Counted from the first letter of the stretch, positions 1 to 12,834 are shown. The stretch is DNA of 64,000 bases from Marchantia polymorpha subsp. ruderalis (GCA_037833965.1 AP031351.1:14582501-14646500); one strand, 5' to 3'. Notes: generated by a model not told the origin, from the letters alone. Program-made: numbers and translations.

Positions 1-804
1 ACTTAGCCTCCGGGGGCGCGGCGGGGGCTTCATCTCTTGCTTTCGTGTACTCCTTGGACTTTGCCCGTACTCGTTTGGCCAACGATGCCAAATCTGTGAA
101 GAAAGGAGGTGGAGAAAGGCAGTTCAACGGGCTTGCAGATGTCTACAGGAAAACCATTGCTTCTGATGGAATTGTTGGGTTGTATCGAGGCTTTAACATC
201 TCGTGTGTTGGTATTGTGGTGTATCGTGGACTTTACTTTGGTCTGTACGATTCTCTCAAGCCAGTCGTTCTCGTCGGTCCTCTCGAGGCAAGTGTTCGTT
301 GATCTATCTATCTTACTGCATGAAACTTGAACCTATCACCAATAAATGAATATAGTTTCTGACTTCGATGTATTGTCAGGGCGATCCATGATGAGTACTA
401 CTCAAATATGAAGAAGAAAGTGTTTGAAAATCGGAAAGAATCATTTGTGTAGTGTAGTATGAATGGCAGTTTCGAGTCACATTTATATGATCTGAATGTC
501 GTTACAGGGGAGTTTCGGTGCGAGTTTCTTGCTTGGATGGGGAATTACGATTGCAGCAGGGTTGGCGTCGTATCCACTGGATACAGTGCGGCGCCGTATG
601 ATGATGACGTCCGGAGAGGCTGTAAAATACAAGAGTTCAATGGAGGCGTTCAACAAGATAGTTGCCAAGGAAGGTTACAAATCTCTCTTCAAGGGAGCAG
701 GAGCCAATATCCTTCGCGCCGTAGCTGGGGCCGGTGTTCTGTCAGGCTACGATCAGCTGCAGATTATTTTCTTCGGCAAGGCTTACAGTGGAGGTGGTGG
801 GTAG
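1..804 (+). CDS. AAC: Mitochondrial ADP/ATP carrier, 3' part (5' end outside window)
   Basis: Exchanges cytosolic ADP for matrix ATP across the inner mitochondrial membrane. The reading frame is already open at base 3, so the N-terminal part lies outside the window. Exon 1 (to 287) carries [11 protein letters not shown], the second-repeat matrix loop and [11 protein letters not shown]. Exon 2 (508-804) carries the third repeat with [17 protein letters not shown], which contains the RRRMMM nucleotide-carrier signature, and ends [11 protein letters not shown] before TAG at 802. The two exons join in phase 0 through an intron starting GCAAGT and ending ACAG, so this is a GC-AG intron. Using the GT four bases further on would break the frame. 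Conservation with plant ADP/ATP carriers is high across the whole visible part, with no frameshift. The identity is secure; only the missing N-terminus, including any transit peptide, cannot be judged. Confidence 0.95.
288..507 (+). other. GC-AG intron of the ADP/ATP carrier gene
   Basis: The exon ends CTCGAG and the intron begins GCAAGT; it ends GTTACAG before GGGAGTTTC. Phase 0 on both sides. Only this junction keeps the conserved carrier frame (PLE joined to GSFGASF). The donor matches the usual plant donor consensus at every position except C for T at +2, which is typical of real GC-AG introns. Confidence 0.85.
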
Positions 805-1250
805 CGAACTGGATCCGGCAACCGTGATCAATCTCCTTCAATTTTTGCAATGTAGCTGATAGAGGTCGATCTTGCGGAGATTTATCTGACGTCTATTGCA
901 TTCCATTTTCAGAAGCAATCAGGATGTGCAGTAACTCCGTGCTTAGTTTTGTACTCGGTTGTTGTCGGTTTGAGAAGCAGCATCAGCTGCTCGCTTGAAT
1001 TCCTGAAACTTTGATGGGTCCAGGTTTCCAGGTTTTGAATTTTATTGAGGTTAAGCACGTGCCCAGCTGGCCAAAAAATTGTCTTAAAGTTTCAGTTTTG
1101 CTAAATAGTTTAGTCATTATCTGAGCTTTCATGATCTATTTCTGTTTCCATTGCATGTGTTTCTTACAAGAAGTAATCATTTTGGATGTTGAAGATGATT
1201 TACTTCTCACGTTAATGAGGTTGTCTCTCCTCAGCACACAAGGAATGTTT
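805..1250 (+). other. 3' UTR and downstream flank of the ADP/ATP carrier gene
   Basis: Follows the TAG at 802-804. Base composition stays gene-like to about 1.2 kb and then drops sharply to AT-rich. No second gene is visible. The exact poly(A) site cannot be placed; AT-rich candidate signals occur around 1.30-1.36 kb. Confidence 0.5.
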
Positions 1251-4200
1251 GAATTATTGGGTAATTTTGCTTAAAATTAGCTTAAATGTAAATTAGTGAA
1301 TGTAAACTTGCAACATTCGCATAGAATCTTTTAAGATTCTTTCTAATATAAATAAATGAAGAGATGATCATTTATATTTATTTATATGTTTTATGCAAAA
1401 CTACATATATTTTCATTAAGGCATGATCTTAAGAAAAAATTTTAATCTTAGTCTCTTCTAAAATATGTCTGTATATCTAAACAGTTGAACAACACATAAT
1501 ATGATAAACGTCTTTCTTATGAAAAAATTACGTTATGTAAAGCTCTGTGTGTTGTTACAAATAAATGATCTTTATTTCCATGAACTTAGTATTGCAATAA
1601 AATATTCATAAGATATTAAATCTTTATTCAAATAGATTAAACAGATCATAGTTAAATTTTATGAACATCTACATCATTTTGACATCTATATCTCATGTGA
1701 TAACATAGTTTTTGACAATTTACATTTCATATGATTGTGGATATCAACGCTTAATTTGTCTCACTTGAAAGTAGTAGTGAAAACCTATACATCCTACATC
1801 ATAGGATGTATAGGTTAAAAAAAAAATTTGGTTTAAAATATTCAACAAAGTTGGAAGTAGGTATTTTTATCATCATGAAAATTTTATAGTTTTTGCAATG
1901 TTTTCAATATAAAAGTTCATAAATCATATTACTCATCGACATCTTAAAACTGAGATGTTCTCATAGACTACAATACTTTTTATCACTTGTATGTTTAGAA
2001 AATCACACTTATTATTTGATGTACTTTTTAACTTATCAATTCTCTATATATATGAAAAAATTATTCATACAATCAAATATTTTCAAAGAATTATATTCTA
2101 TCATCTGTTTGTGAATCAATTGAAACTGTATCAAAATAACTCAATTGCATGTTAAATTAAAATATTTTAATCCAAAGGTTTATCGATGAATCAAATCAGC
2201 CTAGCGTAACGTGCAATTTGTTTATAATATTTAGTTAAATTTTGGTGTATGTCAGTCTGCTTGTTAGCCGGTTGATCAATGATGCAGCTGCCAAAGGTCG
2301 TGAAGCTGCTAAGTTGCTTGTGAATATGCAATCAGAAGGTACTCCCAATGAGTCCCGACTTAGAGAAAGAGAAGAATCTTCTCATGAAGCGTTCTACGCG
2401 AGTCCGTTAGAGCGAGGACAAGATCAGATCAACTTTTCCAAATTTTACCTGATGAACATGGATTCTTCCTGTCAACATGTTTGTGTACAGTGAATGCTTC
2501 TCGCTATAACAACTCTCAGAAATTCTTGCTCTTGGATCAGCTCCGTGGCAGCGACTCGACAATCTGCAAATTTGAAGGTTCTTTCCTCCCGGGTGAACGA
2601 TTTCTCGCAAAAATGTACCATTTCTCGTGTACCTTAATGTCGCAAAAGGTTAACTATTTTCCTGAGCCTTTTCCCCCGACATTACTCTACTTCCTGTGTG
2701 TCTGCAGTCAACCAACAATCTGAAGCTCTGTCGCGGCCCTCGTAAACCTAGCCTGGATTTACCACTTTGTGGACGCTGGGCGACTTTGGTCTTCACCTGT
2801 CAGCTCTGATAACGATAGGTAAATTTCGAGGATTTAAATCATCGATAGAAATAATAAAAACAACACAGACAGATTTGGCACGAGAGGCAGTAGATACATG
2901 GTTTATCCTGCCAGGGCTAAGTCCACGACTGAGTGATAGTATAATGAACTCTCGGGGGTTATAGAGAAGGTGAGTTCAAATATATATACAAGAAAGATAA
3001 CTCGACCCCAAATTGTAATCTACTAACCAGGATTAACCCAAAACCCCGAGTTAAACCCAAACATATAGCATTATGTTGGAAAATAAATTAAACATCAACT
3101 TTAACAACTCAAACTATGACTTCTTCAACATAAAACAATGATATCTAGCCACACACTTCACAAATTTTTTCTTTGTCCAAAATTCTAAATAATTTTGTAT
3201 GACAACAGTTAATGTTTTCATACCAAATTTATACGTTCAGAATAAATTTATGATCAATTTCTATCTCTACAAGCTGAATTCCACTAAAAAAACTGAAAAT
3301 TTTAATATTCAAATAAGTTATATTTTTATCCCTTCAATACGTTTTTAAATCAATCATAAAATTGTGTACCTTATATTTTGTCACTTTATCAAAACTGCTA
3401 ATTTTGTTTTGAAAAAATATGGCACATTTTTTCAATCTTGCTATAATCACTTGTATAGAAAAGCTTAATTGGTTTAAAATTTGCATCATCTTTATCAATC
3501 AAAATTTGATATTGCTACACTTATTATTATTATTAAAAAAAAAACAAATCGCAAAAATTTCCTATTATCGTTGTCTATTGACGGTCAAAAAAGAGGCCGT
3601 GCCTTGTGGAAACATAGGGAACAATATTCCTGCTCGATGCGGGAACATCCTCACTACAGAGAAAAGTTTCGCTATCACACTTTTATTGTTGTGTTGTTTT
3701 TTTTCCAAAAATTTCTTATTGACTGTCATGAATATAATTTGAAAAAATTAATACAAAATTGGAACAATTTTTTTTTGCGTCTATTATGATATCATATGAT
3801 TTTTTATATGTCAAATTCTATATAATTTTAACTATAATGATTTATTTGTGTAAAATTATGTTTAAAAATTCATTTATACTTTACTTTATATCATAATGAG
3901 ATATACTATATATAGCTAGTTTTTTCAAGAATCATCAAATTTTTTAAAAAATAAACTTGAAATTCTTTTTACTTCTTGAATTTTTTTAGGCGGAAAATAC
4001 AAAAAAAATAAGATTTAAATAAATAAATTTTATAAGATGATTTTAAGTATCTGTATGAGATCAATAAAGACAAAAATATAATCATATTTTCAAGCATGTA
4101 CTTTATCTACTCATATCTCAAAATCATCTATAATTTTATTTTCATTTAAATTTTTTTGAAACAATAAATAAGATTCTAAGCATTATATTAGTATTGATGA

Positions 4201-6149
4201 CAAAACAAACTAATGATATACATGTTGACATTAATATGCTAAAATTTATCTTAAATGATTTTTTTTAGCTCATCATGAATCTCAAACATTTATGTTACAA
4301 TTACTATATGCGCGGAATCAAACATACTTTCATATTATCATTTCACTCATCATCATACATCACATCTTGAAAACATTCAAGCTATTTAAAAAATGCTAAT
4401 TATTTATGAAAAAAATCTTCACTCAAATAATTTATTTTTTCTTTGAGACATCATTTTTTATCTTTCTATTTAGTTATTGTAAAATAATTATATATTTACG
4501 ATGTATCAACTTTCACAAAGATTAATCTTGATAGATAAAATTGAATTTCATACAGAATTTACATGATTACATGTCATTCGTCTATCTAAACTTTTTAAAA
4601 ACATTATTGTCAAAAGTTGAAACAATGACATGATATAAGTGATCTTGAAAATTCCAGATTTTCAACTTGCAACTAAATGAAAGTTACTCAGTCAAAGTAA
4701 CAAATATCTAATGTAGACAAAAATTTCCCGTTATAATTTTGTATTGTTGGCTTCTTTAGTTTGATGTCAGCGTATGCTAACATTCTTCTTCTCTTTTTTA
4801 GATTGTTTTTCATCTCCCAAAAATTTACGTAAGGATATTCACATGCGCAGATTAACTCCATCCTTGTCTTGTGGAGATTCTTGTCTTAAGATGAATTTTG
4901 TCCTAGTATGTTCAATCATACTTCATGTAACTAATAAGATTGTATCAAGATATTGCATAGATGTTTGATTAATTTAAAATATTCAGATTCTTGCCGTGAG
5001 ATGAAATAACTTATTTGCAACACTTTTTTTGCATTCATATTTGTTTCACACACAATCTAGGTTTTCTTGCATCGAGATTTCAATTACTTTTTGCACTAAA
5101 AATGAAAAATGATTAACTGTTAATTCCAATCTTGTTCTGAATATATAATTGAACTTCCAATCATTACATATATTAAACCAAAATCTCTCTTCTTCATTAT
5201 TTGATGACAATATATACACAATACACAAAATTTTTGAATCATATCGATTTCATGTATTCTTTTTGTTTTTTATTTGTGCACATAAAATCACTTAATTCTT
5301 TCAATTGCAAATGACATGTGAATTGTTATTTTTCTAAGCCGTATTCATCTTTTTTTACATAATAATATTTATCTATAGATTTAAGTCATAGCATTCTGTG
5401 TCAAAATTTTGGATATTTTTGCCATCTGATCAAATTTTTTGATTGTCTTCAAACTATTCTTACAACTTTTAAATCATATGATTTCATCATAAAGCATGAA
5501 AAAACATATTTTTCTCATGTGATCTTGATTGATTATCATACTTGATCCACAGAATTAATGATCATAAGTTTTTTATTCAAATAATTGTATATACAATATA
5601 AGTAGCCGGTTCTTGATTTGAAAAATTAGATGACAAAAGATTAAAACATATAAAAGATTTTATATGTTTTTTTCATTTGAAAATATATTCATAGAAAATT
5701 AACACATGTTGTTCAATGATTTTACATCATCAAACAAGACAAATAAATCTCATACTCCTCATAGTAACAAGCAAAATATATTCTAAATAGTGTTGAAAAC
5801 ATTAATTCATGATGAGACAAAAGAAAAATCTGCTATCATAAATATTGAATAAAGTAATTAGCTATACAAACATTTACAAATTTCAACACATAATTACATA
5901 TGAAATCCAAGAAAAAATATCTTATATAATATAGCAAATTTTTCCAATTGAATAGGTTAAATAAATTCACAAAAAATGAAAAACCTCAACACATGCGAGC
6001 ATATGAAAATTAATCAGATATATCAACAAGAAGAAGATTATGCATTCAATTCATGCTTGTCAAATATGTTGATTCAACTTGGTTAGTAGAGTTTAATATC
6101 TTATTTAACAATGATGATGATATGTCTTTGATTTTGAATAAAATGATAT
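1251..6149. other. AT-rich intergenic stretch, no gene seen
   Basis: Very AT-rich with long A and T runs, and no reading frame with recognisable protein similarity. A short patch at about 2.2-2.9 kb has more ordinary composition and short open frames but matches nothing I recognise. A perfect 15-bp hairpin lies at 1782-1816. The stretch may consist of older, unrecognisable repeat remains. Confidence 0.6.
1782..1816. repeat. Perfect 15-bp inverted repeat with 5-base loop
   Basis: AACCTATACATCCTA at 1782-1796 is the exact reverse complement of 1802-1816, around a CATCA spacer. It is followed by a run of A. No gene is close by. Confidence 0.85.
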
Positions 6150-6561
6150 TTTACATACAATTTTTTTACTAGAAATCAAGAGATGAGCTTGAAGATGAAA
6201 TTTATCTTTGAAGATGAAAAATACCTAGAAAATTTTCTTTCCCTTATACAAATCTTACCAACAAGTACAAAGATATAAGATTTTAACTCCATCATCCATT
6301 TCACTCTTAGTATATTGATGACATGGTAGATAATACATGGATTGTTGACGTGTAGCTTTGAACTAACACAATAACTAATACATCCAATGTTTATCTAACA
6401 AGCACACAGATCGCTGATGTGTTGTTGTCAACTAAAACATACACTCTAGCTATCATGCATACAGATTACTGACGTGTCAATTATGAAAAGTGCACTCTAA
6501 GGTAATTATAATTTTATCTAAGTAATCTCTAATTTAGTTTTGCTAACTAAAGATGATTACA
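6150..6561 (-). repeat. 3' LTR of the degenerate gypsy element
   Basis: On the minus strand it begins TGTAATCATC. It shares ordered blocks with the 5' LTR, including the repeated (A/T)TTG(A/C)TGACGTGT-type motifs and GCACTCTAAGGTAA. Length differs by some 70 bases from the other LTR, showing indels and age. The low-coordinate edge is approximate. Confidence 0.7.
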
Positions 6562-6760
6562 AACCGTCCCTTTTAAAAACACAACGTTTTTGTTGCACAT
6601 CTATTCAAAATTTTAAACTATCAAAGATACATTATCTAGATTTTATAGTTGGTTTGCAAGTTGATTCATATAATTGATATTCATTTTAATGAATCAAATA
6701 TCATATTTTGGAATATTTATAAAATCAAATTTGTTTATTAAGGATTTTATCTATCTCAAA

Positions 6761-6985
6761 TTACTCATAATCAGATATTAAGGTTGGTAAATTAGATAAA
6801 ATTTTTGAATTTGTAGATTGTTTTAGTTGCGTTATAAGTTTTTGCAATCGTGATACATAAAATACATTATGTATTTTCATATGTGACAAAAAATTCAATT
6901 TAAATGACTCTTCATCAACACTTTTTAATATTTCAAAAAAAGCAATGAACCTAGAGTTACACTTTGGTATTCCTACAAGAGACAA
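6761..6985 (-). pseudogene. Gypsy pol C-terminal (post-integrase) fragment
   Basis: This frame contains FKLNFLSHMKIHNVFYVSRL. It matches the conserved gypsy segment after the integrase core, in which a lineage-typical 'Y-L-P..KIH-VFHVS-LK' pattern precedes the optional chromodomain. Sits between the 3' LTR and the integrase core, as expected. No chromodomain is recognisable after it. Confidence 0.75.
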
Positions 6986-7342
6986 AACTTATTGTAAATA
7001 ATCAAACATGATATCTTATCTGTAAAATCAACTTTCTACGATGAGCAAATGCATGTAATTTTTTTCAATTTTGAGCAATCAACAACTTCTCTTTTGTTTG
7101 AAATAATGCTTTGCAAATATGCTACTCAAAATTGTCGATGGCGGTTACTTTGATTGAAAACTACTTTTTTTTTGAAAGCTTCATCAAACTTGATTGAGTT
7201 ATGAAATGAACACCGTACATAAATTATAATGAGAACACTTTTTAAGATGCAGTTACAGAATTGTTGTATGCAAATTGCACAAGAGTCAAAAGTATTATAC
7301 CTTCTTGTTGCTCATCTAATGGAATTATCGATAACATATACT

Positions 7343-7850
7343 CTACAATTCTATTGCTTGGTTTTGTTTGATCATTAGTTTGAGGATGATAAACCATGGA
7401 CATTGTTTTTTTGTTTTTAAACTAAATAATTTTTTCCAAAAAAAACCAATTAAATGAATATTTCTATCAATGATTAAGACTTTTATCAATCCATAATTTG
7501 TAAAAAAAGCATGTAAATACAATTGAGCAAGTTGTGAAGCCATCTCTACATCTGTGATTGGCTTGATGAGAATCATCTTAATCAACTTATACACAAAAAT
7601 CACAATTGAATTATTTTCTAGCAAAGTTTTTGATTATACACACATCAAATCCATGATGATATGCTTCCATTGTTGTTTCAAAGTGAAAAGAGGTTGTAAT
7701 AAATTGGTTGATTTTTGATTACTTGTTTTATTTTGTTGACATTCTTTAGAACTTCAAATATATATATCTCCACATTCTCTTGTATTTCATACCAATAGTA
7801 CACTCGTTGTATGTTTTCAAGGAATTTTTCACTCCCATGTGTGAACTACA
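7343..7850 (-). pseudogene. Gypsy integrase remnant: core plus zinc-finger region
   Basis: 7343-7624 (minus) reads through the integrase core: NNSIVIFVYKLIKMI, then GLIKVLIIDRNIHLIGFFWK, the region around the second catalytic Asp, then a frayed end of the DDE domain. Just upstream, 7690-7850 (minus) gives HGSEKFLENIQRVYYWYEI and KNVNKIKQV, the decayed HHCC zinc-finger segment in which both cysteines have been lost. Stops and shifts separate the pieces, so the protein cannot be made. Confidence 0.8.
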
Positions 7851-8199
7851 ATGGCTACAATGACTTTTTGATCAAATCATTATGTGTAACTCCTAATCTT
7901 GCGGATATTATATACGTTGTTTGTAAAATGCCAAACCTCTAGCTTTCTTTGTACTTCCAACTTGTAGTGCTCTCATGATTTTTTAATCGTTTTTGGTAAC
8001 ATGTATCATCTTGCTACACCAATCAGCTTGAATTTTCATTTAAGACATCACACAAATCATGACACAAATCAGACATTAAGACATGACACAAATCAGCTTG
8101 AATCTTCAAGTCTGTAACATGATTAAAATATGACACCAATCGGCTTGAAAATGCATTTTTGCAACATGATTAAGACATGGTATCACTCGGCTTGAATCT

Positions 8200-8950
8200 T
8201 CAGTTTTGCAACATGATTAAAACATGACATGCGTATGAGAACATTTGCAAGTTGTTTCTAACCTCTACATACATAATTTTCACGTTGAAACATTGACACA
8301 TTTTTCCATTGAACTTGTTGTTTGGACATATCTTTAGAGTTTTTAGATATAGCAATGATTTATCATTGGTCTGCATTACATAATACTTATCATCCAAGTG
8401 ACATTTCTAGTCTTTTGTTGCCAATACAATGATTAATTTTTCTCAATCTATTGAATGATAATTTTATTTCACTACTCCCAACTTGCGAGAGAAACAAATA
8501 ACTAGATATTATATATAATCCCATTCTTAATAGAGTATGTCATCAATTGTTGTATCTGACTCATCAATAGCCAACTTGATAAAATTGTACCACTTAAGTA
8601 TATGTGCGTGTAACAAAATATTTTTTAGGGTTTAAAAAACTAACACTTTAGGTGTTTTTCATTTCCATTTTTTGCCTTTGTCTAGCATAGGTGTCAAATC
8701 TAGAGCTAGATGAGCAAAACCTTTCAAAAAATTTCTATAAAAAGCTATAAGTTTTAAAAAGCTCTTAAGTTGAGTTTGATCCTCAAGTATTACTAATTTT
8801 TTAATAGCTTTTCACTCATTCTTCTATCTTCTCACTCATCACTTGGATTACATGTGTTATAATTCTATGATCCAAGTAATATACTTCTAAATTGTCAAAC
8901 TCACATTTTGATACTTTCGTATATAATTCATTCTTAATGAATCCTTGCTC
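8200..8950 (-). pseudogene. Gypsy reverse transcriptase C-terminal part and RNase H remnant
   Basis: Minus-strand reading from about 8950 downwards gives VSKCEFDNLEVYYLDHRI (the 'KCEF...V.YLGH.I' block after the RT active site), then SFLKLIAFYRNFLKGFAHLA, DKGKKWK followed by a stop where the family has Trp, and KLAIDESD (the RNase H 'TDAS' block). 8200-8397 continues with the end of RNase H (TNDKSLLYLKTLKI). The YxDD catalytic box itself was not found intact. Multiple stops, several of them Trp-to-stop or Gln-to-stop transitions. Confidence 0.85.
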
Positions 8951-9479
8951 AACATCTTTTACAGTTGAGGTTTGCATTCTTCCGATTCGTTTGGAGCTAC
9001 ACTATATAGAACTTTGCAAGTTGATGTGTTTCCAAATAATCACCTCAATCTTAAGATTTATACAAGTTTTTGACGATAATTCACATAAATCATCTAAAAA
9101 AAATTCATTTTACTCCATAAAAATGTCGTTGAAGGAGTCTAGTATGTTTTAGGATCCAATATTGTTTATAAAATTTAAAACACATACATCATTTCTAGAT
9201 TGTGATGTTTTATTCATCACAAAGAAAGTTAAATTCTGAATCTAAGATCTACTCCTATCTCCAAAGATTTTTCAACCATTACCTATCATCACTTTTCTTC
9301 TTCAATCTATCTCCAGATGATATTGCTCCATTCATGACATTCCTAGTTTAGCATTATATCAAGCTAAACGCATTACTTTTCACAGCATGCATTCCATGTA
9401 TATACAAATAATTCTACACTCCGTGCCAGCTTCTCTATCATTTAAGTTCGACCGTCTGACAATTCAACTTTCCCACTCA

Positions 9480-9620
9480 CCTTCTTTATTAACATGAAAT
9501 TTAAATTCATTGCAACATTTTGTAACAAAAAAGTTTTATGTTGCTTCAGAATCAATTAACATTCTTACATTGTGTACATTCATCATGTCATCAGTGACAA
9601 TGAGTTGGGTTTGTTTCTTG
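9480..9620 (-). pseudogene. Gypsy aspartic protease remnant
   Basis: Minus strand reads NVRMLIDSEAT followed at once by a stop and then NFF. This corresponds to the retroviral-type protease active site 'LIDSGATHNF'; Gly of DSG is changed to Glu (GGA to GAA) and the following residue is a stop. Position between gag and RT fits the element order. Confidence 0.7.
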
Positions 9621-10059
9621 CTTCTTCCGTGAGTGACTTTTTTTGTTTTTTGGGATCAATAAGATTACGAGTTAAGTAGCCTGGTGATTTTTGTTTTCCA
9701 AATCATTTCATTAGCTTCTTCGTATTCTGCATCCTTCATGTTGAAAAGTTGTTTAGATGTTGGATAATCTAATTGTGATTCTGATTAAATTTGGCAAATT
9801 TTGGAAATGTATTTCAATCTTACGCATGCATAACATTGAGAACTGCTGCAATCTCTTGCTTCTCCTCAAATCATTTCATTATTTGCATATCCTTTTTGCA
9901 AATTTGCATATGGTCAAATATCAGCTCCAAAACTTTGATCTTATCCTTGTGTTGATGCAAAAAATTTTGTATGTCAAAGATTTTCCAACTTCATTGGTGT
10001 AAGACTAAATGAATCTTGAAAAGTGCTTGATAATTCACTGTGTGTGACTTCATAATTAT

Positions 10060-10175
10060 CCAAATTTTTTTATCAAATGCGAATACTTCATTCTGTGTGG
10101 ATGGATTGCTTACCATCACTTTCTTCCAAATTTGATCATTCAAGCCTCCTTTAAACACATCCAAAACTTTTTATC
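10060..10175 (-). pseudogene. Gypsy gag fragment
   Basis: Minus strand reads VLDVFKGGLNDQIWKKVMVS and on to NPSTQNEVFAF. This resembles the end of the plant gypsy gag domain, where 'F..GL...I...V....P.T..EA...A' precedes the CCHC zinc knuckle. No zinc knuckle could be traced downstream. Confidence 0.6.
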
Positions 10176-11523
10176 CACTCATATTCATGATAGATACTCA
10201 AAGCTTTTTATCCAATCATGTATTCATGATTATATTGAAGAATTTTTTTATCTTTGAATATCTATCATAACTAAAAATAAAAATATTCATGAATATCAAC
10301 TTTTTGCTTCAAATATCACAATATCATTCTTGTAGTTCTTTTTTTGTAGCCATCGCTTGAATTTGCAAAATTTTTCCTTGCATTTCACTCCATGAAATTG
10401 AAGCTTCTTGCTTCTAAAGCATTTGTTTCCATGTGATATATAATGTGAAAGACTTATTCATAAGATAAGATCTTAGAAACATTTCTATAATAATATAAAA
10501 ACATAAAAATGAGATAAACGAATATTCATTCTCATGATCCAACACTTCAAAATTTCCATTGCTTTTTTTTACTTGTAAATTTTCATCTATTTGATTTTTT
10601 CATTCAAAGCAGAAAATTGATTTGACTTTAATTTTTCAAAGACATATTCTATTTGACTCAGCTGCATCAATATGAATGGGTTCAGATTGAACTTCACAAG
10701 CTTGAATTTAAGGTTCAACCTCCATCTCTTCAATTGATTTTCTTTTTATTTTCTCACTTTTCAATGCAAAAATTTTGTCTTTCATAGGCTATGAAAGATA
10801 AAATTTTATAAGCTATATAAAATTATATAAGCTATGAATCATAGCTTATTTCTTTGTGTGTACATCCACTACCATTCTTTTTTACTCCTTCATCTCATTC
10901 ATGATAACAAATATGACATCATCCATGTTTAGTGATGTTCTCATGTTTATTCTCATCCATTATAACGCAGAGTAAGTATAATGACTATCTAAATTCTCAT
11001 CAAAGGAGTCACAAAACATAGAGATGATTTCACAAGAAGTTTATAACATTTTATAGCATATATTCGTATAAATAAGTGTACACTCTATCATTGATTGATA
11101 TATTGTCTTAATCTCTATATATGTATTGATCAAATCAAGGCAATTGATTCACAACTTAAAATCATCAAACATCTAAGATAGACAGAAATGGTATAATCTT
11201 ATATCTCTGTGTAAATATCAATTGGTGAAACCAACAACATTTTCAACTCCATCATCCTAGTCCAAAAATCTACATCATTCAAAAATAATGTTTTTATCAT
11301 AAAACCAATGTGAATATCAAAGAGGTTGGAGACTGGTCATTGCGGTATTGGATTTTTCCCAAACATATCCATATCTGCAAACTACAAATTTTTCTATTCT
11401 CTTTTCTCTACATGCAAATGAATGATCTTTGTCAACTATTATATACTCTCAACAACTAAATGATATCATCATATCTTTGCTATTCCATGAGGAGTAATCT
11501 ATAGTCAAGTAAATAACAAGGTA

Positions 11524-11535
11524 GCTTTAATATCA
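11524..11535 (-). other. Decayed primer-binding site of the gypsy element
   Basis: Minus strand TGATATTAAAGC lies directly inside the 5' LTR end. It matches the initiator-Met tRNA complement TGGTATCAGAGC at 9 of 12 positions, and all three changes are transitions of the C-to-T or G-to-A kind. Confidence 0.7.
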
Positions 11536-11536
11536 T

Positions 11537-11880
11537 TGTACGACTATGAATTTAGTGAGTAACTCATTCAAGTATGAAACATAACTTGGAAGATGAGATA
11601 TAACAAAAATGATTTTGCTCTCACTTATTTATTTCTTATCAACCAGTACAAAGAGATAAGATTTCACCTTCACAATATATCCACTTCTTTTAGATTGATA
11701 ACACGGCAAATAATCCTAACAAGCACACGTATTGTTGACGTGTTGTTCTTAATACACTAACTTTTGACCTATCAAACACACGTATCATTGATGTGACAAC
11801 TATGAATATTGCACTCTAAGGTAACTATGATTTCATCTTAATTAATATTCATTTGAGTTTCAACCAAAAAAATGTTTACA
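11537..11880 (-). repeat. 5' LTR of the degenerate gypsy element
   Basis: On the minus strand it begins TGTAAACATT and ends TAGTCGTACA (TG...CA), directly followed by the primer-binding site. Shares ordered sequence blocks with the copy at 6150-6561. Confidence 0.75.
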
Positions 11881-12834
11881 ATGATGATGTTCAAACTTTG
11901 CTAAATAGATTTGAGTGTATTGCAATTATGTAAAGAATTATGCAATCAATGATTGACAAAAAAATTAATTGAAACATTCATAACAACCATGATTCATGAA
12001 TAACAAATAATTCTATAGATTGAAAAACAATATCAACTACAAAGTCCAAAGTATATACAACTTGAAATTGACCATCAAAGATCTCTTTAAACATATGTAA
12101 TTAACAAGAATTACATATATTGATAAGTATATTATTATAATATTTTGATGTGCATTTGCAATTTTGTAATCAATGTTTTTAAGATGAATGAATATTGTCA
12201 TTCTGAACTTCATATTGATTTAAATTATGAAATTTTTATGGTAGTAATTATGATTTTTGTTAAAAAAATTCAAAATCATTGATTTGTAGTTTGCAAAAGT
12301 TTCATATAAATTGAACTAACATCCTATATAATTGAACAAAACATTTGATTAATTAATGAGATTTTAAGACTTTAAATGAAAATTATTTGATACTTGATAA
12401 TATTTAAAAAAGATGCAATTCTTGTCTTCATTATTCTTGTACTACATGCAGATAATATATTTATTGCTGGTAAAAAAATTTTGATGTTGACAAATCAAAG
12501 CTTTCTTAAGTTTTGAATGTATATGTATAAAGTTTTATGCAACAAGTAGTCTTATTTGGGTTAAGGAAAATTTGAGAGATAATAAGTTATGATTACAAGA
12601 CAGATGAGCTAAAAAATAATTGCAAGGTTCAAAATGAAGAAATGCAAGTTTGTGACTATTACTTTATTTCTTAGGTTCAAGCTGTCATCATATCAATCTA
12701 TTTCACATGATAGAAATACTTTTAAACAAGAAATAATACATATGATAAAAGATTTTTATTTCAATTATAATCTAGTATTCTAATTAAATTTAAAATAGAC
12801 ATAACTCAAGATTAAAATATTGTTAATTATCTAT
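11881..12834. other. AT-rich intergenic stretch, nothing recognised
   Basis: Very AT-rich, no frame of note and no clear repeat partner inside the window. Sits between the gypsy element and the inverted solo LTR. Confidence 0.55.

Larger units (their letters stand above)
6150..11880 (-). mobile_element. Degenerate full-length Ty3/gypsy LTR retrotransposon
   Basis: Diverged direct repeats at about 6150-6561 and 11537-11880 share CAA(C)AGTACAAAG, ATAAGATTT and GCACTCTAAGGTAA in the same order. Between them, on the minus strand, lie remains of gag, protease, reverse transcriptase, RNase H, zinc-finger integrase and a post-integrase domain, in Ty3/gypsy order (integrase after RT/RNase H). A primer-binding site next to the 5' LTR resembles the initiator-methionine tRNA complement, and a purine run (AAAAGGGACGG) precedes the 3' LTR. 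All frames carry many stops and shifts, so the element is dead. Target-site duplications were not resolved. Family assignment is by domain order and remembered motifs; LTR outer edges are good to about 10 bases on the 5' LTR and less on the 3' LTR. Confidence 0.85.

Noticed and set aside
483-668. Minus-strand frame opposite the ADP/ATP carrier exon
   Set aside because: Antisense shadow of a well-conserved exon.
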